Shown: positions 50,352 through 59,802 of the stretch, in pieces
Layout of the letters: each line of letters opens with the position of its first letter
How positions within the stretch are numbered: the first letter of the stretch is position 1
Origin: Deltaproteobacteria bacterium
GTDB lineage: Bacteria > Myxococcota_C > UBA6777
DNA: 64,000 nucleotides
Assembly (NCBI GenBank): GCA_006226375.1
Contig: SBHC01000063.1
Location: 248,001 to 312,000 of the forward strand
Direction of reading: 5' to 3'
Notes under the pieces: model-generated
Database searches by the model: none
Seen by the model: only the letters and a program-made list of their open reading frames with translations
Told to the model about the DNA's origin: nothing
Program-made: the position numbers and the translations under genes

Positions 50352-53300
50352 ATGAGAGTCAAACGAACACCAGCATGGAAGAGCTTGGTTTGGGTGATTG
50401 TGTTGGGCTGGTCTGCTCTCCTATTGAGCGCATGTGGCGGTCCCGGATTCCCCAACCCAGGTGAGATTAACAACACACCTACCAAAGGACAATCGGACTT
50501 CGAGACCGTTGAATCCGGTGGTGGCTCCGACTACGCTCGCGCCGGCGGCATGGAAGACAGCGCAGGCGGCAACGGAAACACAGCTTCTCCCTCGGCCCCA
50601 TCCACGCAAGACGCAGGTGCCAAGAACGAAGGCGCACCCTCCGGTCGAACCGGCGACGTGGAAGAGGCAGACCTCTACCGCGTTCGTGGCAACTTGATGT
50701 TCTACCTGAACACCTACAAGGGCCTGACCCTGTTTGACCTTCAGGATCCCAAAAACCCCAAGAAGCTCTACAATCTCCCCGTGTATGGTTATCCCATCGA
50801 GATGTTCGTGGAGCAAAACACGGTCTATGCGCTGGTCCGGGATGCTCTGTATCTTTCCCGCGTCAACGGCAAGCTGCAGTTCCAACGACGTTACGTGTCA
50901 CAGCTGGTGACCATCGATATTACCGACCCCAAACAGCCGAAGGTCCTCCAGAAGTTCGACATCAAAGGTCAGCTTCGCGAAGGTGTCTCTCGTAAGATTG
51001 ACAATACCGTTTACGTGGTGTCCTACACACCGCGCAGCTACTACTGGGGTTGGTACTACAACCGCTCCAACCAGACCTCCGAGCAGGCCACTGTGTACTC
51101 CTTCAACGTAGCCAACCCCAAGGCTGTCCGTGAAGTTCAACACATTGACCTGATCAAGATTGAAACCCAGAGCAACTCGGGAACCACTGGCAGCGGTGGA
51201 ACGGGAAGCACTGGCACCTCCACCTCCCCTGGTGGCGGTGTGGCTGAGCCCGGAACCACAGCAAACGGCTCCCGCAACTTCAGCGGAGTGACCATCTCTG
51301 CAACCTCCAACACCTTGCTCGTTGGAGAGCGTTGGAACGTTTGGAGCTACAACAACTCCAACACCCGCTGTGGCTCCTACGAAAGCTACAACGAGCTGGT
51401 CATGCACGTAGTCGACATCAGCGACGCCACCGGTAAGATTCGAGTCCACACCAAGTTCTCGGTTCGTGGCGACCTGACCGACCAGTTCAAGCAAACCTAT
51501 ATCTACGATGAGAAGACCAAGAAGGGTACCTACTTCGGAATCTTCCGTCGCCAAGAGTGGTCCTCCAGCAATTGCCAGGGAGAGCGTCTGGTCAAGAACA
51601 CCCTGGTCTCTCTGGACATCAGCGATGGCAAAAACCCCAAGGTCCTCGACGAGTTGGCCTTTGGTAAGCCCAACGAGACCGTTCGCGGAAGCTTGTTCGA
51701 CCGTGACCGTGGCATCGCTTACGCCATCACCGCACAAGCGATGGACCCCCTCTACGCCATTGACATCACTGACCCCTCGAACCTCAAGATTCGCAGCGAG
51801 ATTGACGGCCTGAGCGGAGACATCAACCTGTTTCGCTTCATCAAAGACCGCAAGTTCTTGCTGGCCATCGGTCGAGACAACTCGTCGTCCTGCACCGGCT
51901 TCGGCTCTGACCGCGTAGGCACCAACCTCGCTGTCAGCATCATTGACGTTCGCAACGTCGACAAGATCCGACTTGTCCAACGCAAATGCATCGCAGTCGA
52001 AGGCGCCAAGTGGGCCAGCTCCGAGATCAACTGGAACCTTGACCAGGCTCACAAAATGATTGGCATGTACAGCGACAGCACCACCAACCTGTTGACGGTG
52101 CCTGTTAGCTACTACGTCCGCAATGAGAACAACCAGTTCCGTTGGTGGTGGTACGAGTACAAGAGCGCCATCGGCATCATGAAGTGGGACCTCAGCAAGT
52201 ACGACGACACCAAGGACCACACCCAGCAAAACGTTCTGGAAAACCTGGGCACCATGATTCACCCCAAAGGTTCCGTCAAACGAACCATCATCTTCAACCT
52301 GACCCAGGCTGATCAGAAGACCAACCGCGTGGTGGCCAACCTGTCCGACACTCACATGTCGTTGGTGGATTTGAACGATGAAAAGAACCCCTCCATGCTC
52401 TCCACGTTGGAGATTGCACCCTACGTTCGTTCCATCTATCGCTTCGGCAACTACGTGGTCGAGCAGTTGAACCTGACCTCCGACTACAACGCGCAGTACA
52501 ACGAGTTCCGCGTCAAGAAGCTGAACTCCGGTAACATCAACGACACCAAACCCGTGGCCAACTTCTTTGTGGGTCAGATCCGAACCGTCATGCGAACCGG
52601 CAAGTACCTCTTGCTCTTCCGCTACAAGATGACGCTTCGCAAAAGCGGCTCCAACTCTTATGTCGACTATGACTACAACACCAGTCAGCTGCTTGTTGTC
52701 GACATGAGCGCTCCCGAGAAACCCAAGGTTCGTGGAAGCATCGACATTCCGTTCAACTTCATCCCCTACTACCGGTTCTTCTGTGGAACCTCCATCGCCA
52801 TGGACTTCGACTCCTACGGCTACTACGGTGGCTACTACGGCGGCAGCCAGAACAACCGATGGGTGTTGAACGACAACGGCATTGCAGCTCTCATCAACCA
52901 ATACAACAACCAAACTCGCCAAAACGAGACCAAGATGTTGTTTGTTGACTTGAGCAACCCGGACAAGCCGACCTATCGCACAGAGACCTTGTCGACCAAC
53001 AACAACACCCAGTACTTCCAGATGGTGAAGTTGGATGACAAGACCTTCTACCTGACCCATCGCAAAGTGGTTCGTACTTTCAAGCAGAACAACTACACGT
53101 TCTCAGTGTACAAGTACTACGCTCAGCCCTGGTTCCGTCAGGGAGAAAGCTGGAAGGCAGGCAAAGCCATCAACGTTCCGGGTTACCTCCAACGTGCATT
53201 CCGCGATGGAAACAAGGTCAAGCTGTTGACCCGTGACTACGGCTACATCGCTCACAAAGCCAACAACTACTACCGTTACCAAAACGTGTTCCGCTTCTAC

Positions 53301-53765
53301 CTTTTGGAGCAAGGCAACGACAAAGCCACCCTCCAAGACTTCAAAAGCTTCAACGGTTGGCAACTTCGCAGCATGCTGCAAGATGGAAACCGGCTCTACA
53401 TCGTAGGACGACGTGACTGGTACTACATGGAAACCCACCAAGACGACAAGTACGCTCAAAGCGACAACCTGTTCGCCTTTGACTTGTCTGGTGACCGCTT
53501 CAAAGAGTTGATGTCACAGAACACCCAAACCTACAATGTCCAACTGATGGGCATCCACCAGCAGCGTTTGTTCCTGAACCTGCAAGGCGACGGTGTGTTG
53601 ATTGTTGATATGCAAGACCCCAAGAACGCCAAAGGTCTCCACTTTGAGCGGACCCTGGGCTGGCTGACTCACATTGAGTTCAGCGGCGACAAAGCTCTCC
53701 TGGCTGCCGGTCACTTCGGAGTCTACGAAGTTGACCTTAACAAAGTCACCATCCCCGAACTCTAG
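50352..53765 (+). CDS. COG4880-type beta-propeller lipoprotein, copy B
   Basis: 1137 residues from ATG 50352, with AAGGAG nine bases upstream. The lipobox L-L-S-A-C gives Cys28, then an Asn/Ser/Gly linker. It is a paralogue of the 41048 gene along its full length, sharing V-E-E-A-D-L-Y-R, Y-L-N-T-Y-K-G-L-T-L-F-D-L, P-V-Y-G-Y-P-I-E-M-F-V-E and the closing A-A-G-H-F-G-V-Y. It differs by a Gly/Ser/Thr-rich insert of about 25 residues near position 275-300 and by Tyr-rich changes in later blades. One stretch near 52208-52292 is almost identical at DNA level to copy A. Unknown ligand; presumably surface-exposed. Confidence 0.82.
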   Translation: MRVKRTPAWKSLVWVIVLGWSALLLSACGGPGFPNPGEINNTPTKGQSDFETVESGGGSDYARAGGMEDSAGGNGNTASPSAPSTQDAGAKNEGAPSGRTGDVEEADLYRVRGNLMFYLNTYKGLTLFDLQDPKNPKKLYNLPVYGYPIEMFVEQNTVYALVRDALYLSRVNGKLQFQRRYVSQLVTIDITDPKQPKVLQKFDIKGQLREGVSRKIDNTVYVVSYTPRSYYWGWYYNRSNQTSEQATVYSFNVANPKAVREVQHIDLIKIETQSNSGTTGSGGTGSTGTSTSPGGGVAEPGTTANGSRNFSGVTISATSNTLLVGERWNVWSYNNSNTRCGSYESYNELVMHVVDISDATGKIRVHTKFSVRGDLTDQFKQTYIYDEKTKKGTYFGIFRRQEWSSSNCQGERLVKNTLVSLDISDGKNPKVLDELAFGKPNETVRGSLFDRDRGIAYAITAQAMDPLYAIDITDPSNLKIRSEIDGLSGDINLFRFIKDRKFLLAIGRDNSSSCTGFGSDRVGTNLAVSIIDVRNVDKIRLVQRKCIAVEGAKWASSEINWNLDQAHKMIGMYSDSTTNLLTVPVSYYVRNENNQFRWWWYEYKSAIGIMKWDLSKYDDTKDHTQQNVLENLGTMIHPKGSVKRTIIFNLTQADQKTNRVVANLSDTHMSLVDLNDEKNPSMLSTLEIAPYVRSIYRFGNYVVEQLNLTSDYNAQYNEFRVKKLNSGNINDTKPVANFFVGQIRTVMRTGKYLLLFRYKMTLRKSGSNSYVDYDYNTSQLLVVDMSAPEKPKVRGSIDIPFNFIPYYRFFCGTSIAMDFDSYGYYGGYYGGSQNNRWVLNDNGIAALINQYNNQTRQNETKMLFVDLSNPDKPTYRTETLSTNNNTQYFQMVKLDDKTFYLTHRKVVRTFKQNNYTFSVYKYYAQPWFRQGESWKAGKAINVPGYLQRAFRDGNKVKLLTRDYGYIAHKANNYYRYQNVFRFYLLEQGNDKATLQDFKSFNGWQLRSMLQDGNRLYIVGRRDWYYMETHQDDKYAQSDNLFAFDLSGDRFKELMSQNTQTYNVQLMGIHQQRLFLNLQGDGVLIVDMQDPKNAKGLHFERTLGWLTHIEFSGDKALLAAGHFGVYEVDLNKVTIPEL

Positions 53766-53792
53766 AGACCCCCTGCCCCCCTCTTTCTTTTC

Positions 53793-54356
53793 CTAAGCTT
53801 CTTCCTTCATCGCTTCAAGCTCCTCCAACAAAGACTGTATATCCCCGTTGTAATAACGCTGAAACTCTTCCGGAGTCATGGCAAGCAAGAGGGGAATAAC
53901 GGTGTCTTCCTCTAGCTTCAAATGCGCCCAAAGAACATCACGATAAGCAAGCAAGGCCTCCACCAAAGCATCACGATGTTCCTGTGAGTCCTCACGAGCA
54001 CAGGCCGCAAATCCATCGTTGACCCACGCCTCTTTTTCATGAAGCTCCTCATGGCCTTCCTCCAACGCGCTCATCGAAAGACCATAACGCTGTGAAAGAT
54101 ACTTAAAGAGCTTGCTCTCTTCGTAATGTTCGTGCCCACGCATCGCCATCATCCACGATGAGAACAAACGCTTGGCTCTTGGAGCTCGTTGCTCTTTCAC
54201 AAGAGTCACGACATGCAGGCTGATTTCCCGAAAGTTCTGGTGGGCTCCCATCAACAAGACTTGTTGAGGGTAGTTTGGATGACTCGGCCACTCCGAACGA
54301 GGGAGGTGAAAGGCCGAGGTCGCGGTGGATACACGTGGTGGTTGTTTCTGTTGCAT
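53793..54356 (-). CDS. Hemerythrin HHE-domain protein
   Basis: 187 residues from ATG 54354-54356, with GGAGG six bases upstream; the longer frame upstream has no site. After about 30 variable residues there is a four-helix bundle with the metal-site pattern: H39 (G-A-H-Q-N-F), M-R-G-H-E-H-Y-E-E (H75, H77, E79), E-E-G-H-E-E-L-H (H102) and W-A-H-L-K-L-E-E (final His/Glu pair). Such proteins carry a di-iron site for O2, NO or iron sensing. The following acidic helix with L-L-E-E-L-E closes the protein. Cytoplasmic. Convergent with propeller B. Confidence 0.78.
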   Translation of the reverse strand: MQQKQPPRVSTATSAFHLPRSEWPSHPNYPQQVLLMGAHQNFREISLHVVTLVKEQRAPRAKRLFSSWMMAMRGHEHYEESKLFKYLSQRYGLSMSALEEGHEELHEKEAWVNDGFAACAREDSQEHRDALVEALLAYRDVLWAHLKLEEDTVIPLLLAMTPEEFQRYYNGDIQSLLEELEAMKEEA

Positions 54357-54527
54357 CAGAAACCTCCTTCCCCGCAGTGCGAGGCTTGGATTGTTGAGGA
54401 ACATTCCAAGGATCTAAGAGCCATCCGCAAAGACACAAGGAAACAGTCTGTTGCACAAAACGCAACAGTCTCTCGAAGTTTGCATTGGAAGTAAAAAAGA
54501 AAGGAAAGAAACAGAGGGAGGGAAAAC

Positions 54528-55139
54528 TTACTTGGCGGGGCGGGACGCAGGCTTGGCCGCTTTACGAGCAGCGGGAGCAACAAGCTTCACAGCGGATTTG
54601 GGAGCAGCCTTCTTCGCGGGCTCTTTTGCAGCAGCCTTTCGGGACGTCGGCTTCGCAGCGGACTTGTAGATTTGGGGTTTGTCAGAGACCTGGTCGAAGA
54701 ACATGACTTCCTTGCGACGGGAGCGATCGTTCTCACAAGCCAGACGCTTGCCCGTAACCTTGCAGGTCAACACTTGCTTGCGAGGAGGACGCTTGCCGCG
54801 AGCCTTGGTTGCGACCAGGCTGATGGTCAGAACGTTGCCCTTCTGGCTCCAGGTACCAATGCTGTTGTTTTTACGACGACGACCGAAGAACGCCATGTCC
54901 ATGCTCATGCTGGCTTGCTTGTCAGCCGCAAGGTCAATGAACATCTTCATTCCAGTGATCATCATGATTGCCATATTCGCAAAGCCGCGACGCTTCGGGG
55001 GAAGCTTGGCGATGCGTTTTTTCATACGCTCGATCAGGGGCTTTTTGTCGAGAGCGTAGCGACCCGCCACACCAGCGTGGGCCATGGAGGCCAACATCAT
55101 TACGGACAGTACAACAACCAAAGCAAGGCTCTTTTTCAT
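54528..55139 (-). CDS. Exported basic protein with lipocalin-like core and Ala/Lys tail
   Basis: 203 residues, with GGAG nine bases before the ATG. A clear signal peptide ends at A-H-A, and the mature part starts G-V-A-G-R-Y-A-L-D. The middle has strand pairs S-I-G-T-W-S-Q-K-G-N-V-L-T-I-S-L and Q-V-L-T-C-K-V-T-G-K-R-L-A-C, reminiscent of small periplasmic lipocalin-like or DUF4488-type domains, with one Cys pair. The last 50 residues are Ala/Lys/Pro-rich and strongly basic. Function unknown. Confidence 0.65.
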   Translation of the reverse strand: MKKSLALVVVLSVMMLASMAHAGVAGRYALDKKPLIERMKKRIAKLPPKRRGFANMAIMMITGMKMFIDLAADKQASMSMDMAFFGRRRKNNSIGTWSQKGNVLTISLVATKARGKRPPRKQVLTCKVTGKRLACENDRSRRKEVMFFDQVSDKPQIYKSAAKPTSRKAAAKEPAKKAAPKSAVKLVAPAARKAAKPASRPAK

Positions 55140-55187
55140 CGTGTCTTCTCCATCAGAAACGAACCAAACTGAACAAGAACAGGAGAG

Positions 55188-55445
55188 CTATGCAGAACCT
55201 ACAGCGTTGGGAAGTTGATGATACACAGAGAAATGTGTCCAATGCTCTGGGGCCTGATCCTCCTCATAACTGGCCGCAGAGTACAAAACGACAGATACAG
55301 TGTCAACCACCTGCAGCCCAAACGCCCAGCGTTTCCGGCTTTTTCCATCTACGACCAAAACAATTCGTGAAACCAAGCGCCTAGAAGATTCTTTCACAAG
55401 ACTCCCCCACGACGCAGGGCAACAGAACTCCGTAAGGCGAGCCAT
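55188..55445 (-). CDS. Possible small protein of unknown function
   Basis: An 85-codon open frame with GAGAGACTC just before the ATG, ending 48 bp upstream of the exported basic protein on the same strand. The C-terminal half reads like protein (R-W-A-F-G-L-Q-V-V-D-T, S-Y-E-E-D-Q-A-P-E-H-W), but there is no recognised family and the frame could be chance. It fills most of an otherwise gene-free gap. Confidence 0.3.
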   Translation of the reverse strand: MARLTEFCCPASWGSLVKESSRRLVSRIVLVVDGKSRKRWAFGLQVVDTVSVVLYSAASYEEDQAPEHWTHFSVYHQLPNAVGSA

Positions 55446-55632
55446 GAGTCTCTCTTCTTTCCTCGTCTTCCATGGAATGATTTTTCATGGATTTGGGTAC
55501 CATAAGGTGGTCAAGCAAAGAGTGCGATTGTATGAATAGATTGCAAGCCACTTCGCATAATGTTACGTAAATCGCACACAGCATGAGAAGTCTTTTTCAG
55601 TCCAAAGCCCTGCCCCCCTTGGAGGAGACATA
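55446..55632. other. Upstream region of the pyruvate dehydrogenase operon
   Basis: About 190 bp with several AT-rich stretches (TTTTTCATGG near 55480, CATAATGTTACG near 55555) but no -35/-10 pair at good spacing. GGAGGAG at 55621-55627 is the ribosome site of aceE. It presumably also contains promoters for the leftward genes. Confidence 0.45.
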
Positions 55633-58302
55633 ATGAACGTGAAGAACGGATACAAGGATCCCGATCCTCTTGAAACACAGGAGTGGAAAGAGGCGATAGA
55701 TTCAGTCATTGAGCGCGACGGACGCGACCGCGCCACCTGGCTTTTGCGTCAAACGGTAGAAGCGGCCTACCTCGCTGGGGCCAAGCTTCCCGACACCAAC
55801 CGGACGCCCTATCTCAACACCATTCCAGCGCACCAACAGAAGCCCTACCCTGGGAATGTTGCGTTGGAGTCCAAGCTTCAAGCGCTCATCCGGTGGAACG
55901 CGATGGCCATGGTTGTTCGGGCCAACCGACTCCCGGCCAAACCCGGCGGGCACATCGCCAGCTACCAGTCATCGGCTCACATGTACGAGATTGGATTCAA
56001 TCACTTCTGGCGCGCCCCAACGGACGACCTTCCCGGTGACATGGTCTACTTCCAAGGACACGCGTCCCCAGGAATCTACGCCCGCGCCTTTGTCGAAGGA
56101 CGCCTGACCGAAGATCAGCTTCACTACTTCCGTCGCGAAACCGATGGGCAAGGTCTCTCGTCCTACCCCCACCCCTGGTTGATGCCGGACTTTTGGCAAT
56201 TTCCCACAGTCTCCATGGGCTTGGGCCCCATCACAGCGTTGTACCAGGCACGCTTTATGCGCTACCTGGAAAATCGCGGGTTGATTCCCAAGTCCGACCG
56301 CAAAGTGTGGGCGTTCTTGGGCGACGGAGAGATGGACGAGCCCGAATCCCAGGGCGCCATTGGACTCGCAGCACGCGAGAACCTCGACAACCTGATCTTT
56401 GTTGTGAACTGCAACCTCCAACGACTCGACGGTCCGGTTCGAGGGAACAGCAACATCGTACAAGAGCTCGAAGGTAACTTCCGAGGTGCAGGTTGGAATG
56501 TCATCAAAACACTGTGGGGTTCCGGCTGGGACAAGCTCCTGGCCCGCGATTACTACGGCTACCTGAAGAAACGCTTCAACGAGTGCGTGGACGGCGAATA
56601 CCAAAGCTTCCGTGCCCACCGAGGCGCGTTCATTCGGGAACACTTCTTCGGCAAATACCCCGACCTTCGACGCATGGTGGAACACCTCACCGACGATGAG
56701 ATCTTCTACGATCTGCTTCGCGGCGGTCATGACCGAGACAAGGTCTACAACGCGTACCTCCAGGCGACCCAGTCGGAAGCCCAGCCCACGGTGATTCTGG
56801 TCAAGACCGTAAAAGGTTATGGAATGGGTGACGCTGGAGAAGGGTTGAACATCACCCACCAACAAAAGGCGATGGCAGAGGACCAGCTCCGCGCCTTCCG
56901 TGACCGCTTCCAGATCCCCGTCACAGACGAACAGCTTAAGGATCCCCCCTTCCTCAAGCCCGAAAAAGGAAGCCCAGAAGAAGAGTACCTGCACGAACGA
57001 CGTAAAGCGTTGGGTGGCTACGTTCCCTCTCGACGACCCCAAACCGAAAAGCCAATGGAACTCCCCCCATTGGACAAGTTCAACCTGCTGTTTCGTGACA
57101 CGGGCGACCGTGAGGTCTCCACCACGATGGCGGTGGTCCGCATGTTGGCGACGTTGGGACGTGACAAACAAGTTGGTCCTCGCCTGGTTCCGATCATCGC
57201 AGACGAAGCCCGAACCTTCGGTATGGAAGGGATGTTCCGTCAGCTTGGCATCTACGCTCACGAAGGCCAAAAGTACACCCCGATTGATGCCAAAGAGATC
57301 ATGCCCTACCGCGAGGACAAAAAGGGCCAGATCCTCCAAGAAGGTATCAACGAAGCCGGCTCCATCTCGTCGTGGATTGCCGCCGGTACATCGTACAGCA
57401 ACTACGGTGTGCAGACGATCCCAGTCTATCTGTTTTATTCGATGTTTGGCTTTCAACGGATCGGAGACTTGGCCTGGGCAGCCGGAGACAGCCGGGCTCG
57501 TGGCTTCTTGATTGGTGCCACCTCTGGACGAACCACCCTGAACGGCGAAGGGCTCCAGCACCAGGACGGCCACAGCCACCTGTTTGCTCATGGCGTGCCC
57601 AACTGCATCTCGTACGACCCCACCTTCCAGTACGAGGTCGCTGTGATCTTCTACGAAGGCCTCAAGCGGATGTACGTCAACCAGGAAGACGTCTACTACT
57701 ACATCACCACGATGAATGAGAACTACCACCACCCAGCCATGCCTGAGGGCGTGGAAGAAGGCATCGTCAAGGGGATGTATCCGCTCCAACGAAGCGAAGC
57801 CAAAGGCCCCCGAGTCCAACTTCTCGGCAGCGGTACCATTCTCCGCGAATCCATCGAAGCCGCCAAGCTGTTGGAAGAAGACTTTGGCGTCGCCGCTGAC
57901 ATTTGGAGCGTCACAAGCTTCAACGAGCTCTCCCGAGAAGGAAACGACGTGGAGCGATGGAACATTCTTCACCCAGGAGAAGCACCCAAAAAGAGCTACG
58001 TCACCGAATGTTTGGAAGGAACAGAAGGCCCTGTTGTCGCCTGCACCGACTACATCAAGCTGTACTCTGAGCAGATCCGACCTTTCGTTCCACGCTCGTA
58101 TTACACGCTGGGCACCGATGGTTTTGGCCGCTCCGACAGTCGGCAACGACTGCGCTTCCACTTTGAAGTGGACCGCCACTACATCTGCGTGACAGCGCTC
58201 CGAGCCCTCGCCAACGACGGGAAGATCGAGATGGCCAAAGTCAGCGAAGCCATCAAGAAGTACAACATCGATCCCGAAAAGCCGAACCCGCGTCTGGCGT
58301 AA
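55633..58302 (+). CDS. aceE: Pyruvate dehydrogenase E1 component (homodimeric type)
   Basis: 889 residues, with GGAGGAG before the ATG. The thiamine diphosphate motif G-D-G-E-M-D-E-P-E-S-Q-G lies near residues 231-242 and ends at N-C-N-L-Q-R-L-D-G-P. Other marks are Y-F-Q-G-H-A-S-P-G-I-Y-A-R-A-F, L-N-G-E-G-L-Q-H-Q-D-G-H, and the late D-S-R-Q-R-L-R-F-H-F-E-V-D. This is the AceE (alpha2) family at normal length, not the alpha/beta heterotetramer. It decarboxylates pyruvate and reductively acetylates lipoyl groups of E2. First gene of the operon; aceF follows after 58 bp. Confidence 0.96.
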   Translation: MNVKNGYKDPDPLETQEWKEAIDSVIERDGRDRATWLLRQTVEAAYLAGAKLPDTNRTPYLNTIPAHQQKPYPGNVALESKLQALIRWNAMAMVVRANRLPAKPGGHIASYQSSAHMYEIGFNHFWRAPTDDLPGDMVYFQGHASPGIYARAFVEGRLTEDQLHYFRRETDGQGLSSYPHPWLMPDFWQFPTVSMGLGPITALYQARFMRYLENRGLIPKSDRKVWAFLGDGEMDEPESQGAIGLAARENLDNLIFVVNCNLQRLDGPVRGNSNIVQELEGNFRGAGWNVIKTLWGSGWDKLLARDYYGYLKKRFNECVDGEYQSFRAHRGAFIREHFFGKYPDLRRMVEHLTDDEIFYDLLRGGHDRDKVYNAYLQATQSEAQPTVILVKTVKGYGMGDAGEGLNITHQQKAMAEDQLRAFRDRFQIPVTDEQLKDPPFLKPEKGSPEEEYLHERRKALGGYVPSRRPQTEKPMELPPLDKFNLLFRDTGDREVSTTMAVVRMLATLGRDKQVGPRLVPIIADEARTFGMEGMFRQLGIYAHEGQKYTPIDAKEIMPYREDKKGQILQEGINEAGSISSWIAAGTSYSNYGVQTIPVYLFYSMFGFQRIGDLAWAAGDSRARGFLIGATSGRTTLNGEGLQHQDGHSHLFAHGVPNCISYDPTFQYEVAVIFYEGLKRMYVNQEDVYYYITTMNENYHHPAMPEGVEEGIVKGMYPLQRSEAKGPRVQLLGSGTILRESIEAAKLLEEDFGVAADIWSVTSFNELSREGNDVERWNILHPGEAPKKSYVTECLEGTEGPVVACTDYIKLYSEQIRPFVPRSYYTLGTDGFGRSDSRQRLRFHFEVDRHYICVTALRALANDGKIEMAKVSEAIKKYNIDPEKPNPRLA

Positions 58303-58360
58303 CAACGTTCTTCGCACTGCTCCAGTTCCATGAGCCCCAGTTGTAGGGAGAACCCAGTAC

Positions 58361-59722
58361 ATGACAACCAAAGAGATTAAGGTTCCCGACATCGGTGACT
58401 TTGACGATGTAGACGTCATCGAAGTCCATATCAGTCAGGGACAATCCATTAACGCAGACGACCCCACCATTACCTTGGAAAACGACAAAGCCTCCATGGA
58501 TTTGCCAGCACCCGAGTCTGGGACGGTCAAAGAAGTGAAGGTCCAGGTCGGCGACAAGGTAAGCATGGGCAGCCTGATCTACCTCCTCGAAGTGGAAGGT
58601 GGCTCCAGCGACAGCTCCTCCAAACAAGAGAGCGAACCCAAGCAAGAAAGCGAACCCAAGGCTTCGTCGGAAGCGCCCAAAGAGTCCGCTCCTTCGAAGG
58701 ACAAACCGTCCGAACCGGTAGCCCCTCCGACAGCAGCGACACCGGTTCGCTCCAATCACACAGACACAACCCTTAAGCCTGGAGAACACGAGTACCCCAG
58801 CTTTGAGGGTGTCCACGCAAGCCCCTCCATTCGTCGATTCGCACGCGAGAAGGGTGTGGACCTGACCAAGATGGAAGGAACAGGACGCAAAGGCCGAATC
58901 ACCCGAGAAGACGTGGAGAACGTCCTCTCAGGCAAGGCACCTGCTGCGAAGAAAGCCAAATCGTCAGCGGCACCCGCGACAGGTTCCGGCATCCCAGCGA
59001 TTCCCGCAGTGGACTTCAGCAAGTTCGGCGAAGTGGAAGAACTGGAGTTGGGTCGCATCAAGAAGCTGACCGCCGCCGCCATGCAGCGTTCCTGGCTGAA
59101 CATTCCCCATGTCACTCACAACGACGAAGCCGACGTCACCTCTTTGAATGACTTCCGCAAGTCGCTCAAAGCTGAAGCGGAAAAGCGCGGCGTTCGCGTA
59201 ACGTTGCTGGGTTTCACCATGAAAGCGGTGGTCGCGGCGCTCAAAGAGTTCCCGACCTTTAACTCATCGCTTGATCCTTCCGGTGAGAAGCTCTTCCTCA
59301 AGAAGTACTACAACATCGGAATTGCCGTCGATACACCGAACGGCCTGGTCGTTCCAGTGATTAAGAGCGTTGACACCAAGTCCGTGTATGAGATCAGCGA
59401 AGAGTTGATGACCATCAGCGGCAAAGCCCGTGACAACAAGCTCAAGTTGGCCGACATCCAAGGCGCAACGTTCACCATCTCCAACCTGGGAAGCATCGGT
59501 GGCACAACGTTCACCCCGATCATCAACTCACCGGAAGTTGCCATTTTGGGGATGACACGAGCCAAGATGCAGCCCGTTTGGAACGGCAAGGACTTTGAAC
59601 CTCGGCTGATGCAGCCCCTGTCTCTCTCGTACGACCACCGTGTCATCGATGGAGCCGAAGCTGCTCGGTTCTGCCGCTTCCTTGCGACCACCCTGGAAGA
59701 CATCCGACGCTTGCTGCTGTAA
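58361..59722 (+). CDS. aceF: Pyruvate dehydrogenase E2, dihydrolipoyl acetyltransferase
   Basis: 453 residues, with GGGAG upstream. One N-terminal lipoyl domain (1 to about 80) carries E-N-D-K-A-S with lipoylated Lys43. A Ser/Glu/Pro-rich linker leads to the peripheral subunit-binding domain (about 140-180, A-S-P-S-I-R-R-F-A-R-E and G-T-G-R-K-G-R-I). The acetyltransferase core (about 225-453) ends in L-S-Y-D-H-R-V-I-D-G-A-E-A-A-R-F, where the D-H-R-x-x-D-G active-site motif is intact. E. coli AceF has three lipoyl domains; here there is one, but E3 carries another. The core assembles the complex scaffold. Confidence 0.95.
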   Translation: MTTKEIKVPDIGDFDDVDVIEVHISQGQSINADDPTITLENDKASMDLPAPESGTVKEVKVQVGDKVSMGSLIYLLEVEGGSSDSSSKQESEPKQESEPKASSEAPKESAPSKDKPSEPVAPPTAATPVRSNHTDTTLKPGEHEYPSFEGVHASPSIRRFAREKGVDLTKMEGTGRKGRITREDVENVLSGKAPAAKKAKSSAAPATGSGIPAIPAVDFSKFGEVEELELGRIKKLTAAAMQRSWLNIPHVTHNDEADVTSLNDFRKSLKAEAEKRGVRVTLLGFTMKAVVAALKEFPTFNSSLDPSGEKLFLKKYYNIGIAVDTPNGLVVPVIKSVDTKSVYEISEELMTISGKARDNKLKLADIQGATFTISNLGSIGGTTFTPIINSPEVAILGMTRAKMQPVWNGKDFEPRLMQPLSLSYDHRVIDGAEAARFCRFLATTLEDIRRLLL

Positions 59723-59802
59723 AGCAACACCGAACGGACCTCCCCCTATCACTCGCTGGCCACTCCCAGGCACGACGCCTCAGCCAGACAGGAGAGAAAT
59801 CC

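Noticed and set aside
50898-53060. A 720-codon open frame antisense to propeller B
   Set aside because: Val/Gly/His-rich composition typical of antisense frames, with no start site or motif.
55969-58419. An 816-codon open frame antisense to aceE
   Set aside because: It lies entirely opposite the well-supported aceE, has no domain motifs, and results from the codon bias of the sense gene.
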